Source: Cuneatibacter caecimuris
GTDB taxonomy: Bacteria; Bacillota; Clostridia; Lachnospirales; Lachnospiraceae
Length of the DNA: 64,000 nucleotides
Assembly: GCF_004216775.1 (NCBI RefSeq)
Contig: NZ_SGXF01000001.1
Coordinates: 174,828-238,827, forward strand
Direction of reading: 5' to 3'
The notes below the pieces were generated by a model. The model was not told where the DNA came from. It did not search any database and saw only the letters and a program-made list of their open reading frames with translations. Numbering within the stretch: the first letter of the stretch is position 1; every line of letters starts with the position of its first letter. Below are positions 42,279 to 50,105 of the stretch, piece by piece. Position numbers and translations under genes: made by a program.

Positions 42279-42375
42279 TTGACCTCTTAGCCGGAACCGT
42301 GCTATTATGTAAGGGTGGACGGCTCCGGCTATGGTTCCCTCTGAATGTTGCAGCATACAGAGGGCTTTTTATTAT
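42279..42375 (+). ncRNA. Putative small RNA unit B (paralogue of unit A)
   Basis: TTGACC (42279-42284), an 18-base spacer and TGcTATTAT (-10 at 42303-42308) predict a start near 42315. CCCTCTG (42337-42343) pairs with CAGAGGG (42358-42364) with an extra ATG/CAT inside, then CTTTTTATT. GGCTCCGGCT (42321-42330) is shared with unit A, as are the CTCTTGACCT -35 context and CCGTGCTA before the -10. Confidence 0.6.
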
Positions 42376-42602
42376 TGGTTGTAGGTTTCAATAGCGCCGG
42401 TCACATCAGCTTTGATGTACTGGACGCCGGGGCCTGTCCTCACACACCCGGACAACTTCTCAAGACTATCTGCGATCCGATCCAGGCGTTCGCATGCCAT
42501 CATCAGGACAATGGCATTTTCAGACATATTCTTCAGGTTTACCTGCGGTGCTTCCGGCAGCTCAAGCAGCTCCTGGAGCATTTTTACGTATTCAGCTCTC
42601 AC
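42372..42602 (-). CDS. Small uncharacterised protein of the element
   Basis: 76 residues, helical (EYVKMLQELLELPEAP, VLMMACERLDRIADSLEKL). Overlaps the upstream gene by 11 bases. No family recognised. Confidence 0.6.
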   Translation of the reverse strand: MRAEYVKMLQELLELPEAPQVNLKNMSENAIVLMMACERLDRIADSLEKLSGCVRTGPGVQYIKADVTGAIETYNQ

Positions 42603-42819
42603 GAATTACTCCCCCTTCCATTTCATATCTGACAAAATTACTACACATGTTTACTATGGTATTATCAATGCCTTCATCACTGGAAAAGGTGAGGGCGTAA
42701 ACACATCCGTCGTCAGACAGCGCGAACAGAACCACCTTGAGTCTAAATATTGAACCGTCCTCTTCCCTAAACACGGCGTACATATCAGCGTTGCACGGCA
42801 TGAGCTGTACATAATTCAT
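42592..42819 (-). CDS. Small uncharacterised protein of the element
   Basis: 75 residues, mixed alpha/beta (YAVFREEDGSIFRLKVVLFA). A good AAAGGAGGAAC site precedes the ATG. Belongs to the leftward cluster that follows the primase. No family recognised. Confidence 0.6.
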   Translation of the reverse strand: MNYVQLMPCNADMYAVFREEDGSIFRLKVVLFALSDDGCVYALTFSSDEGIDNTIVNMCSNFVRYEMEGGVIRES

Positions 42820-42976
42820 TTTTGTTCCTCCTTTTTCTCTTAATCAAGTGGTGGTAGTGAGGTGTAAAAGGTGCAAAAGCAAAACTATACCGCTCTTATA
42901 TACATACACACATATCGTATCTCGATATATTTAACCCTCACATTAATGATATTAAAAAAAGTTGCACCTTTTGCAC

Positions 42977-44362
42977 CTAAACAGCATTTTTCCCATCTGA
43001 CTGGGCATTTTCCAGGTGCAAAAACGGTGTTTGTTTTGCTCCTAAAGGTGTAAAATCCGTCTCTTTTGGTGCAATTCCCTTGAAACATCTTACACCCTGG
43101 AAAGGACTTTCTGTTATCCCTTTTCCTCTGAGGTTCGCATAGAAGCCCTTCTTTCCTAAGCACAATACCTCTTCATCCATGCAGTAAGTCATATACATTC
43201 TATAAAGCGCCGCTCTCTCAATCCGCCCTTTAGAATCCCTCTCTAAACAATCGTCAATAAAAGCTGTCACGTTGTCGGAATCCCTGTGGAACTCATGCAC
43301 CAGAACTTTGCTGTTCGGGCTGTCTATCTCTCCGCCCTTTTCATACATTCTGTGCAGCGCCGCCATACATTCCCGGATAAAACCCGGCATGCTGTACTTC
43401 AACCCCTTTTTCAGGTCTGGAATGTATGGGCCTTTCTTCATGATCTCTATTGCCAGCATCCGGCGGTAAAATGCTTCCGACTTCTCATCAAGGCTGTGCG
43501 GCATCGCATTAGCTGAGAAGATCAGCTTTGCATTGCTGCGGAAAGAAAATATCCTTCCCCCCTTGTACTCGCCCTTTACCAGATCTTCTCCGGTGATCCG
43601 CTTAATAGCGTCCACCTGCTCAAGCGCCTTTTTCGGCAGGTCTGCGCAGGCATTCAACAGCTTCCCCAGCAACACCGCTGAGTTGAACCGCTCGTTTAAA
43701 TCCTGTAGGGTAAGGCTGCTTATGTTTTTCTCGCCTACGGCATCCGTCAGCATGTTTATAGCTGTGGACTTCCCCGAACCCGGCAGGCCTAACAGCATCA
43801 TGAATTTCTGTAGCCGGGTGTCTGTTGTCATGCAGTAGCCCGCATACTGGAAGAACATTTCCCGGTCCTGATCGTCTGGAATGATCCCTCGAAAGAACTG
43901 ATCGGCTACCGTCCCGGCGTATTCCGCATTTTCTTCAAAAGCGTGTGGAATCTGATTTATTGAGAAATACTCCGGCTTGTGCGGGGTCATTCTCTGTAAA
44001 ACAGGGTCATACATCCCATTTTTAAAATTGACCCAGTGGCACGGATAGCAGTTCACCTCCTCATTCTCTTTGGTTAAATGGTGATCCGCCATAATCAAGT
44101 TATACACCCGGTTGATCCGGCTTATTGTGATTAAATCATCATCAATCAGGGCTTTAATATAGCCCTTCAGGATTTTCCCTTCCTCATCCCGCCGGTACAC
44201 TCCGTGCCGGTACAGGTACGGCTGTCCGTTTAATACGAACATCTTGAGCGCTTGAGTGGTTATGTACTCCGCAATTTTGTTATCCAGGATTTCATACGGC
44301 CCATTCTTACCAATCTTCAGGAAATCCCGCAAATCTATTCCGTTCTCTTCTGCTTTGTCCAT
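42977..44362 (-). CDS. P4-type primase/SF3 helicase (phage/plasmid primase)
   Basis: 461 residues. The D5-N/primase-C domain (residues about 95-180; NGMYDPVLQRMTPHKPEYFS) precedes an SF3 helicase core with Walker A LLGLPGSGKSTAINML near 195, Walker B-like LGKLLNACADLPKKAL near 235 and motif C-like KLIFSANAMPHSLDEKS near 275. A C-terminal winged-helix-like region follows (FIDDCLERDSKGRIERAALY). The size is that of a helicase-only replication protein without a TOPRIM part. It would open and copy the excised element. Confidence 0.88.
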   Translation of the reverse strand: MDKAEENGIDLRDFLKIGKNGPYEILDNKIAEYITTQALKMFVLNGQPYLYRHGVYRRDEEGKILKGYIKALIDDDLITISRINRVYNLIMADHHLTKENEEVNCYPCHWVNFKNGMYDPVLQRMTPHKPEYFSINQIPHAFEENAEYAGTVADQFFRGIIPDDQDREMFFQYAGYCMTTDTRLQKFMMLLGLPGSGKSTAINMLTDAVGEKNISSLTLQDLNERFNSAVLLGKLLNACADLPKKALEQVDAIKRITGEDLVKGEYKGGRIFSFRSNAKLIFSANAMPHSLDEKSEAFYRRMLAIEIMKKGPYIPDLKKGLKYSMPGFIRECMAALHRMYEKGGEIDSPNSKVLVHEFHRDSDNVTAFIDDCLERDSKGRIERAALYRMYMTYCMDEEVLCLGKKGFYANLRGKGITESPFQGVRCFKGIAPKETDFTPLGAKQTPFLHLENAQSDGKNAV

Positions 44363-44639
44363 TCCTGCTCATCACCTTCTTTCTTTCCTGTTCTTCTTCA
44401 AGTCGTTTTCTATACCATGCGCCCACCTCCAGCATTGTTTGACGGGTTTTATCATCATACTTCTGGCACCACCCCTCATATTTTTCAAAGAGGAGATCAT
44501 ACAACGCTTCACAGATAAATTTCACTTCTTCAAAATACTGTGGATCGTATAGAGAAAACCCATACAATTTCATGCAAAACGCTTCATCAACCACCGTTTC
44601 CCGATTGATCGAATCCCGAAAGGATTCTTTTAAGGTCAT
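44307..44639 (-). CDS. Uncharacterised protein coupled to primase
   Basis: 110 residues, acidic N-terminal half, basic tail (KRLEEEQERKKVMSRNGQSR). Its 3' end overlaps the primase start by 56 bases and its own start overlaps the excisionase-like gene stop by 4 bases. Such arrangement suggests a replication accessory protein; no family recognised. Confidence 0.6.
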   Translation of the reverse strand: MTLKESFRDSINRETVVDEAFCMKLYGFSLYDPQYFEEVKFICEALYDLLFEKYEGWCQKYDDKTRQTMLEVGAWYRKRLEEEQERKKVMSRNGQSRRERNRFAGFPEDW

Positions 44640-44818
44640 GCCGTCACCTGCTCTCCGTTCAGGAAGTCAATCAATTTCCCCATGTTCACCAGGTATTTGC
44701 TTCCCGCCCTCACAAATACAATTTTCTGCTGTAGGCACAGTTTGCGGATATAATCATAGGATAATCCGGTTTCTGCCGCTGCCTGCCTGATCGTTATCAT
44801 TCTCGGAATCACTTCCAT
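44636..44818 (-). CDS. Excisionase-like MerR/HTH_17 DNA-binding protein
   Basis: 60 residues, almost all one winged helix: MITIRQAAAETGLSYDYIRK, then QKIVFVRAGSKYLVNMGKLIDFL. This is the excisionase (Xis)/HTH_17 pattern that bends attachment-site DNA and also acts as regulator. It sits directly after the XRE gene in the leftward early operon. Confidence 0.8.
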   Translation of the reverse strand: MEVIPRMITIRQAAAETGLSYDYIRKLCLQQKIVFVRAGSKYLVNMGKLIDFLNGEQVTA

Positions 44819-44830
44819 GTCCTTTCCTCC

Positions 44831-45022
44831 TTACTCCAAAATGTCTGTGACTTCCACGCCTAGCGCCTTTGCAAGCTTACCGGCAAGCTCTTCTGAACAC
44901 TTCAAACCGTTACGCACGTTGTTGATCGTTACCCGGGATACACCACAGATTTCCGCAACCTGTTTCTGTGTCATTTCCTTTTTTGCCAGCTCATACACCA
45001 GCTTTGCTCCGTTGATTCTCAT
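44831..45022 (-). CDS. Cro-like XRE family regulator
   Basis: 63 residues forming a single lambda-repressor-like HTH: AKKEMTQKQVAEICGVSRVT with VTINNVRNGLKCSEELAGKL. First gene of the leftward early operon, divergent from the larger XRE repressor 158 bases away. By analogy with Cro/CI switches it probably controls early transcription. Confidence 0.85.
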   Translation of the reverse strand: MRINGAKLVYELAKKEMTQKQVAEICGVSRVTINNVRNGLKCSEELAGKLAKALGVEVTDILE

Positions 45023-45180
45023 TCACTTTCACCTCCTTTATTTTATATACTATACCAACTCTTTAAATAAATCAAGTATTATTTTTATCAAATCTATTTT
45101 TATTGATTATTTACTTTTTAATTGAATTATGATAAGATATGATGTAAGATACAAGCATGAATAGAAAGGATGGTGCACTT

Positions 45181-45702
45181 ATGGGAGATTTCGCTATTTT
45201 AGCAAAAAGGATAAAGGAATTAAGAACGTCTTTGAATTTGACTCAAAAGCAATTTGCCGAAATTGTCGGCTGCACTTCTGCCACGCTCTCAGCTTATGAG
45301 AACGGGGCAAAAAGCCCATCATTAGAAATCGTGAAGGGCATTGCGGAAAAGTGTGGAGTTTCTATAGACTGGCTGTGTGGATTGAGTGATGAGAAGAATA
45401 GTCACAAAAACATAGAAACCTATTCAGATGTGTTGGAATTGTTATTTGAAATCAGCGAGGTTTTGCCGTTTGATCTGCCGGATGATTATACAGGCAATGT
45501 CATTCATTTCAAATCATTCGTGTTCAGACGCTATCTTGAGGATCTCCGCAAATATCAGGATTTATTGCATACTAAAATGATTGACGATGATATATTTCAA
45601 GCATGTATAGAAAAATTATTAAGAGAAAGCAATCGTAAAATAGATTCAAGTGACGCACAAGGAGGATTCATGATAAATATGGATGAATTACCTTTTAAGT
45701 GA
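45181..45702 (+). CDS. CI-like XRE family repressor
   Basis: 173 residues from the ATG at 45181 (AAAGGA upstream; an ATG at 45157 has none). HTH: LAKRIKELRTSLNLTQKQFA and GCTSATLSAYENGAKSPSLE (residues 5-60). The C-terminal part (70-173) is not a LexA-type peptidase: no Ser-Lys motif is evident, so induction may not rely on self-cleavage. Divergent from the Cro-like gene and upstream of the integrase, the usual lysogeny-control position. The AT-rich gap 45023-45180 should hold both promoters. Confidence 0.82.
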   Translation: MGDFAILAKRIKELRTSLNLTQKQFAEIVGCTSATLSAYENGAKSPSLEIVKGIAEKCGVSIDWLCGLSDEKNSHKNIETYSDVLELLFEISEVLPFDLPDDYTGNVIHFKSFVFRRYLEDLRKYQDLLHTKMIDDDIFQACIEKLLRESNRKIDSSDAQGGFMINMDELPFK

Positions 45703-45777
45703 ATAGCCGTCGAAGTTTCGACTGTGGACAGGGGAATATTTCCCTAACCAGCTGAATCTTCACCCCGTTGAAGCCGC

Positions 45778-45824
45778 ACAAATTTGAGCGCCTTCTAACA
45801 GTGTACAAATTTGTACGCCTTCTA
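45778..45824 (+). repeat. Two 20-base direct repeats before integrase gene
   Basis: ACAAATTTG followed by two bases and CGCCTTCTA occurs at 45778-45797 and 45805-45824, 27 bases apart. Probable protein-binding sites for integrase control or excision. Confidence 0.5.
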
Positions 45825-45859
45825 TTTCGGATGCCAAAGATATTGACTACCGAAAAGAC

Positions 45860-45881
45860 TTTTGCTCAAAAATGAGCAAAA
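45860..45881. promoter_or_regulatory. Palindrome before integrase gene
   Basis: TTTTGCTCA and TGAGCAAAA are separated by four A residues, immediately upstream of the integrase RBS. A near copy (TTTTGCTCA/TGAGCcaaa) is at 41041-41062. Either an operator or, as RNA, a small hairpin hiding the integrase ribosome site. Confidence 0.5.
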
Positions 45882-45902
45882 CCCCAGAAAGGAGGAATCC
45901 AC

Positions 45903-47225
45903 ATGGCAAACATCACCAAACGCGGGAATACCTACCGCGTGCGGGTACTAAAGGGACGGGACAGCGGCGGCCGGCAGCTCTTTGAGAGCGCCACCTTCAC
46001 CCCCGATCCAAACAAAACAGAGAAGCAGAACCAGAAAGCCCTTGATCTGTTCGTGATAGAGTTTGAGCAGAAGGTGAAAAACGGGAAATACCTGGACGGG
46101 GAAAAGATCAGCTTCCGGGAATTTGCAGAAATCTGGCTGAAAGAGCACGCCGCCGGACACCTGGCGCCAGGTACATTCAATTCTTACAGTGACCTGCTGG
46201 AAAGGCATATCCTTCCAACAATAGGCCCCATGAAGCTGTCCAAGATACAGCCCCGGACGCTGAATAGCCTATACAGGAAGCTGCTGGAGAAGCAGAGGGG
46301 GAATAAGAGCACGGGGACGCTTTCGGCTGCCACGGTCAAGCGCTGCCATGCAGTTATCAGCAGCATATACAGCACCGCCATGAAATGGAATGTATGCACA
46401 GAGAACCCCTGTGAGCGCACAGAACCGCCCAGGCAGGCCCGGAATACAGAGGATATAAAATACTTCACCTTAGAGGAAACAGAGCGTTTCCTGGCCATTC
46501 TTGACAAACCTATGGTCTGCCCCAGGAAAGCCCATGACCGGACAGACGACACCGGCAAGCCCTATCACGTGGGTGAATATGTGGAGCTACAGCCCATCCC
46601 CCAGCAATTAAAGCTGTTCTTCTATATGGCTCTGTTCCTGGGATGCCGGCGTGGGGAGCTGATCGCCCTGCAATGGCGGGACATAGACCTTGATAGGCAG
46701 TCCGTCTCCATCAATAAAAGCACAAGCTATTCCGGCGGCAGCCAGGTCATCACAAAAAGACCGAAGAACCGGACTTCCCGCCGGGAAATCTCCGTGCCGT
46801 CCTTCCTGGTGGATATGCTGAGAGCGTGGAGAAAAGAGCAGATGCGGCTTGCCCTCTCCCTGGGGACTGCCTGGGAAGGGAAGCGCCGGAAAGAGGAATT
46901 TGACCAGAACTTTCTATTTATCCAGTGGGACGGGAAGCAGATGCACCCCAGCACGCCATACCACGCCTTTCAGAAGATCATCCGCCGGTATAATGCCGCT
47001 CTGCCTGCAGGAGAGACGCCGCTGCCGGTCATTCCCCTTCATGGACTGCGGCACACCTCAGCCACAATGCTGATTAGTCAGAATGTGGACGTGCGTACAG
47101 TCTCCGGCCGGTTAGGACACTCCCAGGCATCCACCACAATGAATATTTACGCCCATAGTCTCAAGAAGATGGATGAGGTGGCAGCGGAAACACTGGAAAA
47201 CCTGCTGATTAAAAAGAATTGTTGA
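45903..47225 (+). CDS. int: Tyrosine site-specific integrase
   Basis: 440 residues. An N-terminal arm-binding domain (YRVRVLKGRDSGGRQLFESA), a SAM-like core-binding domain (ISFREFAEIWLKEHAAGHLA) and a catalytic domain with Arg in LGCRRGELIALQW near 249, HGLRHTSATML near 380, GRLGHSQAST near 400 and the Tyr nucleophile in TTMNIYAHS near 416. AAAGGAGG is eight bases before the ATG. It ends 100 bases from the tRNA-Thr gene and is the enzyme expected to have made the 45-bp duplication. Confidence 0.96.
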   Translation: MANITKRGNTYRVRVLKGRDSGGRQLFESATFTPDPNKTEKQNQKALDLFVIEFEQKVKNGKYLDGEKISFREFAEIWLKEHAAGHLAPGTFNSYSDLLERHILPTIGPMKLSKIQPRTLNSLYRKLLEKQRGNKSTGTLSAATVKRCHAVISSIYSTAMKWNVCTENPCERTEPPRQARNTEDIKYFTLEETERFLAILDKPMVCPRKAHDRTDDTGKPYHVGEYVELQPIPQQLKLFFYMALFLGCRRGELIALQWRDIDLDRQSVSINKSTSYSGGSQVITKRPKNRTSRREISVPSFLVDMLRAWRKEQMRLALSLGTAWEGKRRKEEFDQNFLFIQWDGKQMHPSTPYHAFQKIIRRYNAALPAGETPLPVIPLHGLRHTSATMLISQNVDVRTVSGRLGHSQASTTMNIYAHSLKKMDEVAAETLENLLIKKNC

Positions 47226-47241
47226 CCAAATGTTGACCAAA
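47219..47241 (+). repeat. Integrase arm-type sites, right end
   Basis: Two direct GTTGACCAAA copies 12 bases apart overlap the integrase stop codon; the 23-base block is identical to that at the left end (38660-38682). Confidence 0.6.
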
Positions 47242-47250
47242 CACGAAAAA

Positions 47251-47275
47251 AGCACCCTTTTGCAGGTGCTTTTTC
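47251..47275 (+). terminator. Integrase terminator
   Basis: AGCACC (47251-47256) pairs with GGTGCT (47265-47270), followed by TTTTTCT. Confidence 0.75.
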
Positions 47276-47323
47276 TATGCCTTGTAATAGGCGAAAACCC
47301 TGATTCTATAAGGGTTTTTCACT

Positions 47324-47368
47324 AAGCTGACGAGCGGATTCGAACCGCCGACCTCTTCATTACCAATG
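47324..47368. repeat. attR: 45-bp direct repeat inside tRNA-Thr
   Basis: Matches 38502-38546 base for base and covers the 3' two-thirds of the tRNA. A second AAAACCCT/AGGGTTTT hairpin at 47295-47320, carried by the element, replaces the tRNA terminator displaced to the left end. Confidence 0.9.
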
Positions 47369-47397
47369 AAGTGCGCTACCGCCTGTGCCACGTCAGC
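47325..47397 (-). tRNA. tRNA-Thr (anticodon GGU)
   Basis: 73 nt. Acceptor stem GCTGACG/CGTCAGC, anticodon arm CTTCA-TTGGTAA-TGAAG with GGU anticodon, T arm GGCGG-TTCGAAT-CCGCT; the D stem has one A-C mismatch. CCA is not encoded. The element inserted at its 3' end and restored the gene. Confidence 0.95.
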
Positions 47398-47428
47398 ATG
47401 TTGGGCGCTCAGCGCCTCAACGCTCTCT

Positions 47429-47457
47429 AATTTACCATATCACATAGGACTTGTCAA
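47429..47457 (-). promoter_or_regulatory. Promoter of tRNA-Thr
   Basis: Minus-strand TTGACA (47452-47457) and TAAATT (47429-47434), 17 bases apart, about 32 bases before the tRNA 5' end. Confidence 0.65.
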
Positions 47458-47487
47458 GCAGTTTTTTACAAATTATGCGTTTATTTT

Positions 47488-48234
47488 TCATTTTATATTC
47501 AGGCGCTGGCGGACGATCTCATAAGCCAGCACGCCGGCTGCTACGGAGGCGTTCAGAGAGTCAATATTGCCGTTCATGGGGATGGATGCAGCCATATCGC
47601 ATTTCTCTTTAACCAGCCTGCTGACGCCGCTGCCTTCGTTTCCGATGACCAGCCCGATGGGCCCGGTGAGGTTCAGTCGGTACATGGATTCTCCCACCAT
47701 ATCCGCGCATACGAACCAGAGGCCTTCTTTTTTCAGTTCTTCCATCGTCACGGCCAGATTCGTCACATGGGCTACCGGCGTATAATGGAGCGCCCCTGCG
47801 GATGTTCTGGCGACAGTGGAGGTGAGACCCACAGCCCGCCTCTTAGGAATTATCACTCCATGGGCCCCCGCCAGATTGGCGGTTCTGATGATTGCCCCCA
47901 GATTATGAGGGTCTTCAATTCCATCCAGGATGAAAATAAAAGGAGGTTCTCCTTTTTCCCTGGCCGCGTCCAGAATATCTTCCACCTCTGCATAGGAATA
48001 GGCTGCCGCAAAAGCGATCACGCCCTGATGGTTTCCTGTCTCAGACATCTGGTTCAGACGCTCTTTGGCAACGTACTGAATCAGTGTGTCGCCTTTTCTT
48101 GCTTCCCGGACGATCGTCCTCACCGGCCCGTCCTGGCAGCCGTCCTGCACGAAAAGCTTGTCTATGGTTTTTCCCGCGCGGAATGCCTCCAGCACAGCGT
48201 TCCTGCCTTCAATTGTGGTTTCTTCATAGCTCAT
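47488..48234 (-). CDS. rlmB: 23S rRNA (guanosine-2'-O-)-methyltransferase RlmB (TrmH/SpoU family)
   Basis: 248 residues from the ATG at 48232-48234, which overlaps the mrnC stop by 11 bases. N-terminal substrate-binding domain (TTIEGRNAVLEAFRAGKTID), then the SPOUT knot: LDGIEDPHNLGAIIRTANL (motif 1), GLVIGNEGSGVSRLV (motif 2) and SIPMNGNIDSLNASVAAGVL (motif 3). It methylates the ribose of a 23S rRNA guanosine (G2251 in E. coli). Position after mrnC is the standard Firmicutes order. Confidence 0.93.
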   Translation of the reverse strand: MSYEETTIEGRNAVLEAFRAGKTIDKLFVQDGCQDGPVRTIVREARKGDTLIQYVAKERLNQMSETGNHQGVIAFAAAYSYAEVEDILDAAREKGEPPFIFILDGIEDPHNLGAIIRTANLAGAHGVIIPKRRAVGLTSTVARTSAGALHYTPVAHVTNLAVTMEELKKEGLWFVCADMVGESMYRLNLTGPIGLVIGNEGSGVSRLVKEKCDMAASIPMNGNIDSLNASVAAGVLAYEIVRQRLNIK

Positions 48235-48673
48235 GAAATTTTCCTCGTCCTTCTTCACTCCGGACTGCTGAGATTCCCTTCTGCAGCAGTTCCAGGATAC
48301 GTTCTTCCCTGCCATTTAAATAAAGCCAGCCCAGCAATGCTTCAAACCCGGTGGCTTTGCTGTATTCCGAGAGGGTGGCATGCTTTGCGGGAGTCGCTGA
48401 TTTGGCGTTGCGGCCCCGCCTGTAAACCTGCTGTTCTTCTTCCGACAGCCCGTCCATCAGAAGCTGTATCATTTTAGCCTGTGTAGGCGCTTTCGCCCAA
48501 CCGCTCCCCGCTGCATTCAATTTATTCACCTGCCTGTTACCCTGGCTCATCACCATTATGCGCACAGACAGTTCATAAACACAGTCGCCCAGGTATGCCA
48601 GGGCCAATGGGGAATATTCTCCCGCTTCCATCCCGGGCAGCCCCAGGGCTGCCCGTATCTCATCTGCTCTCAT
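48224..48673 (-). CDS. mrnC: Mini-ribonuclease III
   Basis: 149 residues, an RNase III catalytic domain without a dsRNA-binding domain: EYSPLALAYLGDCVYELSVR holds the catalytic acidic residues, and SDEEQQVYRRGRNAKSAT-like helix (residues about 76-93) and TGFEALLGWLYLNGREERI follow. Mini-III trims 23S rRNA ends in Bacillus. It lies between cysS (14 bases upstream) and rlmB (overlapping), the conserved order. Confidence 0.93.
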   Translation of the reverse strand: MRADEIRAALGLPGMEAGEYSPLALAYLGDCVYELSVRIMVMSQGNRQVNKLNAAGSGWAKAPTQAKMIQLLMDGLSEEEQQVYRRGRNAKSATPAKHATLSEYSKATGFEALLGWLYLNGREERILELLQKGISAVRSEEGRGKFHEL

Positions 48674-48687
48674 ATTTTCACCCTGCT

Positions 48688-50094
48688 TCAGACACGCTTC
48701 CAGGTTACGCCCTGTCTTGTGTCTTCCAGCTGGATTCCCTGTTCCAGAAGCTGGGCTCTGATCTCATCCGCCCTGGCAAAATTCTTTTGCTTGCGGGCCA
48801 TCTGCCGCTCTGCGATCAGGGCTTCTACTTCCTCGTCCAGCAATTCTTCCTGCTTCTCTGTTATCAGGCCCAGCACATCGCAGAGATTTTGTAAGGTTTT
48901 TCTTACTTCCCTTACATATGCTCTGGTGCTGTTTTCATCTGCATTGCTGTTGGCATATTTCACCAGCTCAAAAACTGCTGAAATTGCGTCCGCAGTATTA
49001 AAATCGTCGTCCATCGCAGCTTCAAATTTTTTGCGGAAGCTTTCTGCTTCATGCAGATTCTCCTGCTCCGAACAAGTCTCTGCCTCTCCCTGTGCCGTCT
49101 CTTCCAGTTTCCTGAGCCGCTCTGCAGCTGTAACAATCCGGTCCAGGCCGTTCTTGGCGGATTCCATCAGCGCCGCGCTGAAATTCAGCGGGCTTCTGTA
49201 GTGGGCGCTGAGCATAAAGAACCGCAGGACCTGCAGGTCGTACTTCTCTGAAATTTCACGCACCGTAAAAAAGTTACCCAGAGATTTACTCATCTTCCGG
49301 TTGTCAATATTCAGAAAAGCATTGTGCATCCAATATGTGGCAAAGGGTTTGCCATTGGCCGCCTCGCTCTGGGCAATTTCATTTTCATGGTGAGGGAAGA
49401 TCAGGTCTTCGCCTCCGGCGTGGATGTCAATGGAATCCCCCAGATAATGTTTTGACATCACGGAACATTCAATATGCCAGCCGGGCCTCCCCTGGCTCCA
49501 GGGGGACTCCCAATAGGGCTCGCCGTCTTTCTTAGGCTTCCACAGAACAAAATCCAACGGATCCTCTTTTTCCTCGCTGCCTGTCACCAGCAGGGTGCGG
49601 TTTCCCGACTGCAAGTCATCCAGGTTTTTATGGGACAGCTTTCCGTAATCCGCAAAGCGCCGGGTACGGTAGTATACTGTGCCGTTCTTATTATAAGCGT
49701 ATCCCTTATCGATGAGCACGGCGATCATTTTCAGCATCCCGCCGATCTCCTCTGTTGCCAGAGGATGGGTGGTGGCAGGCAGCACATTCATATCCGCCAT
49801 ATCCTTCTTACATTCTGCAATATAACGCTTTGCTACCGCGTCCGCCTCAATTCCCTCTTCAATGGATTTTGCAATGATTTTGTCATCCACATCCGTAAAA
49901 TTGGAAACGTAATTCACTTCAAAGCCCTTGTATTCCAGATAGCGCCTGACTGTATCGAACACGATCATGGGGCGGGCGTTGCCGATGTGGATAAAATTAT
50001 AGACCGTGGGGCCGCACACATACATGCTGACCTTTCCGGGTACCAGCGGTACAAATTCTTCCTTTCTCTTGCTCAGTGTATTATAGATCTTCAT
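48688..50094 (-). CDS. cysS: Cysteinyl-tRNA synthetase
   Basis: 468 residues. Class I signatures: MYVCGPTVYNFIHIGNARP (zinc Cys and HIGH-like HIGN) and NRKMSKSLGNFF (KMSKS). Zinc ligands continue in WHIECSVMS and GGEDLIFPHHENE. I place the start at the ATG at 50092-50094 because GGAGG lies five bases before it; two in-frame ATGs just upstream have none. Expressed with cysE from the T-box-controlled leader. Confidence 0.96.
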   Translation of the reverse strand: MKIYNTLSKRKEEFVPLVPGKVSMYVCGPTVYNFIHIGNARPMIVFDTVRRYLEYKGFEVNYVSNFTDVDDKIIAKSIEEGIEADAVAKRYIAECKKDMADMNVLPATTHPLATEEIGGMLKMIAVLIDKGYAYNKNGTVYYRTRRFADYGKLSHKNLDDLQSGNRTLLVTGSEEKEDPLDFVLWKPKKDGEPYWESPWSQGRPGWHIECSVMSKHYLGDSIDIHAGGEDLIFPHHENEIAQSEAANGKPFATYWMHNAFLNIDNRKMSKSLGNFFTVREISEKYDLQVLRFFMLSAHYRSPLNFSAALMESAKNGLDRIVTAAERLRKLEETAQGEAETCSEQENLHEAESFRKKFEAAMDDDFNTADAISAVFELVKYANSNADENSTRAYVREVRKTLQNLCDVLGLITEKQEELLDEEVEALIAERQMARKQKNFARADEIRAQLLEQGIQLEDTRQGVTWKRV

Positions 50095-50105
50095 GTTTTC
50101 CTCCA

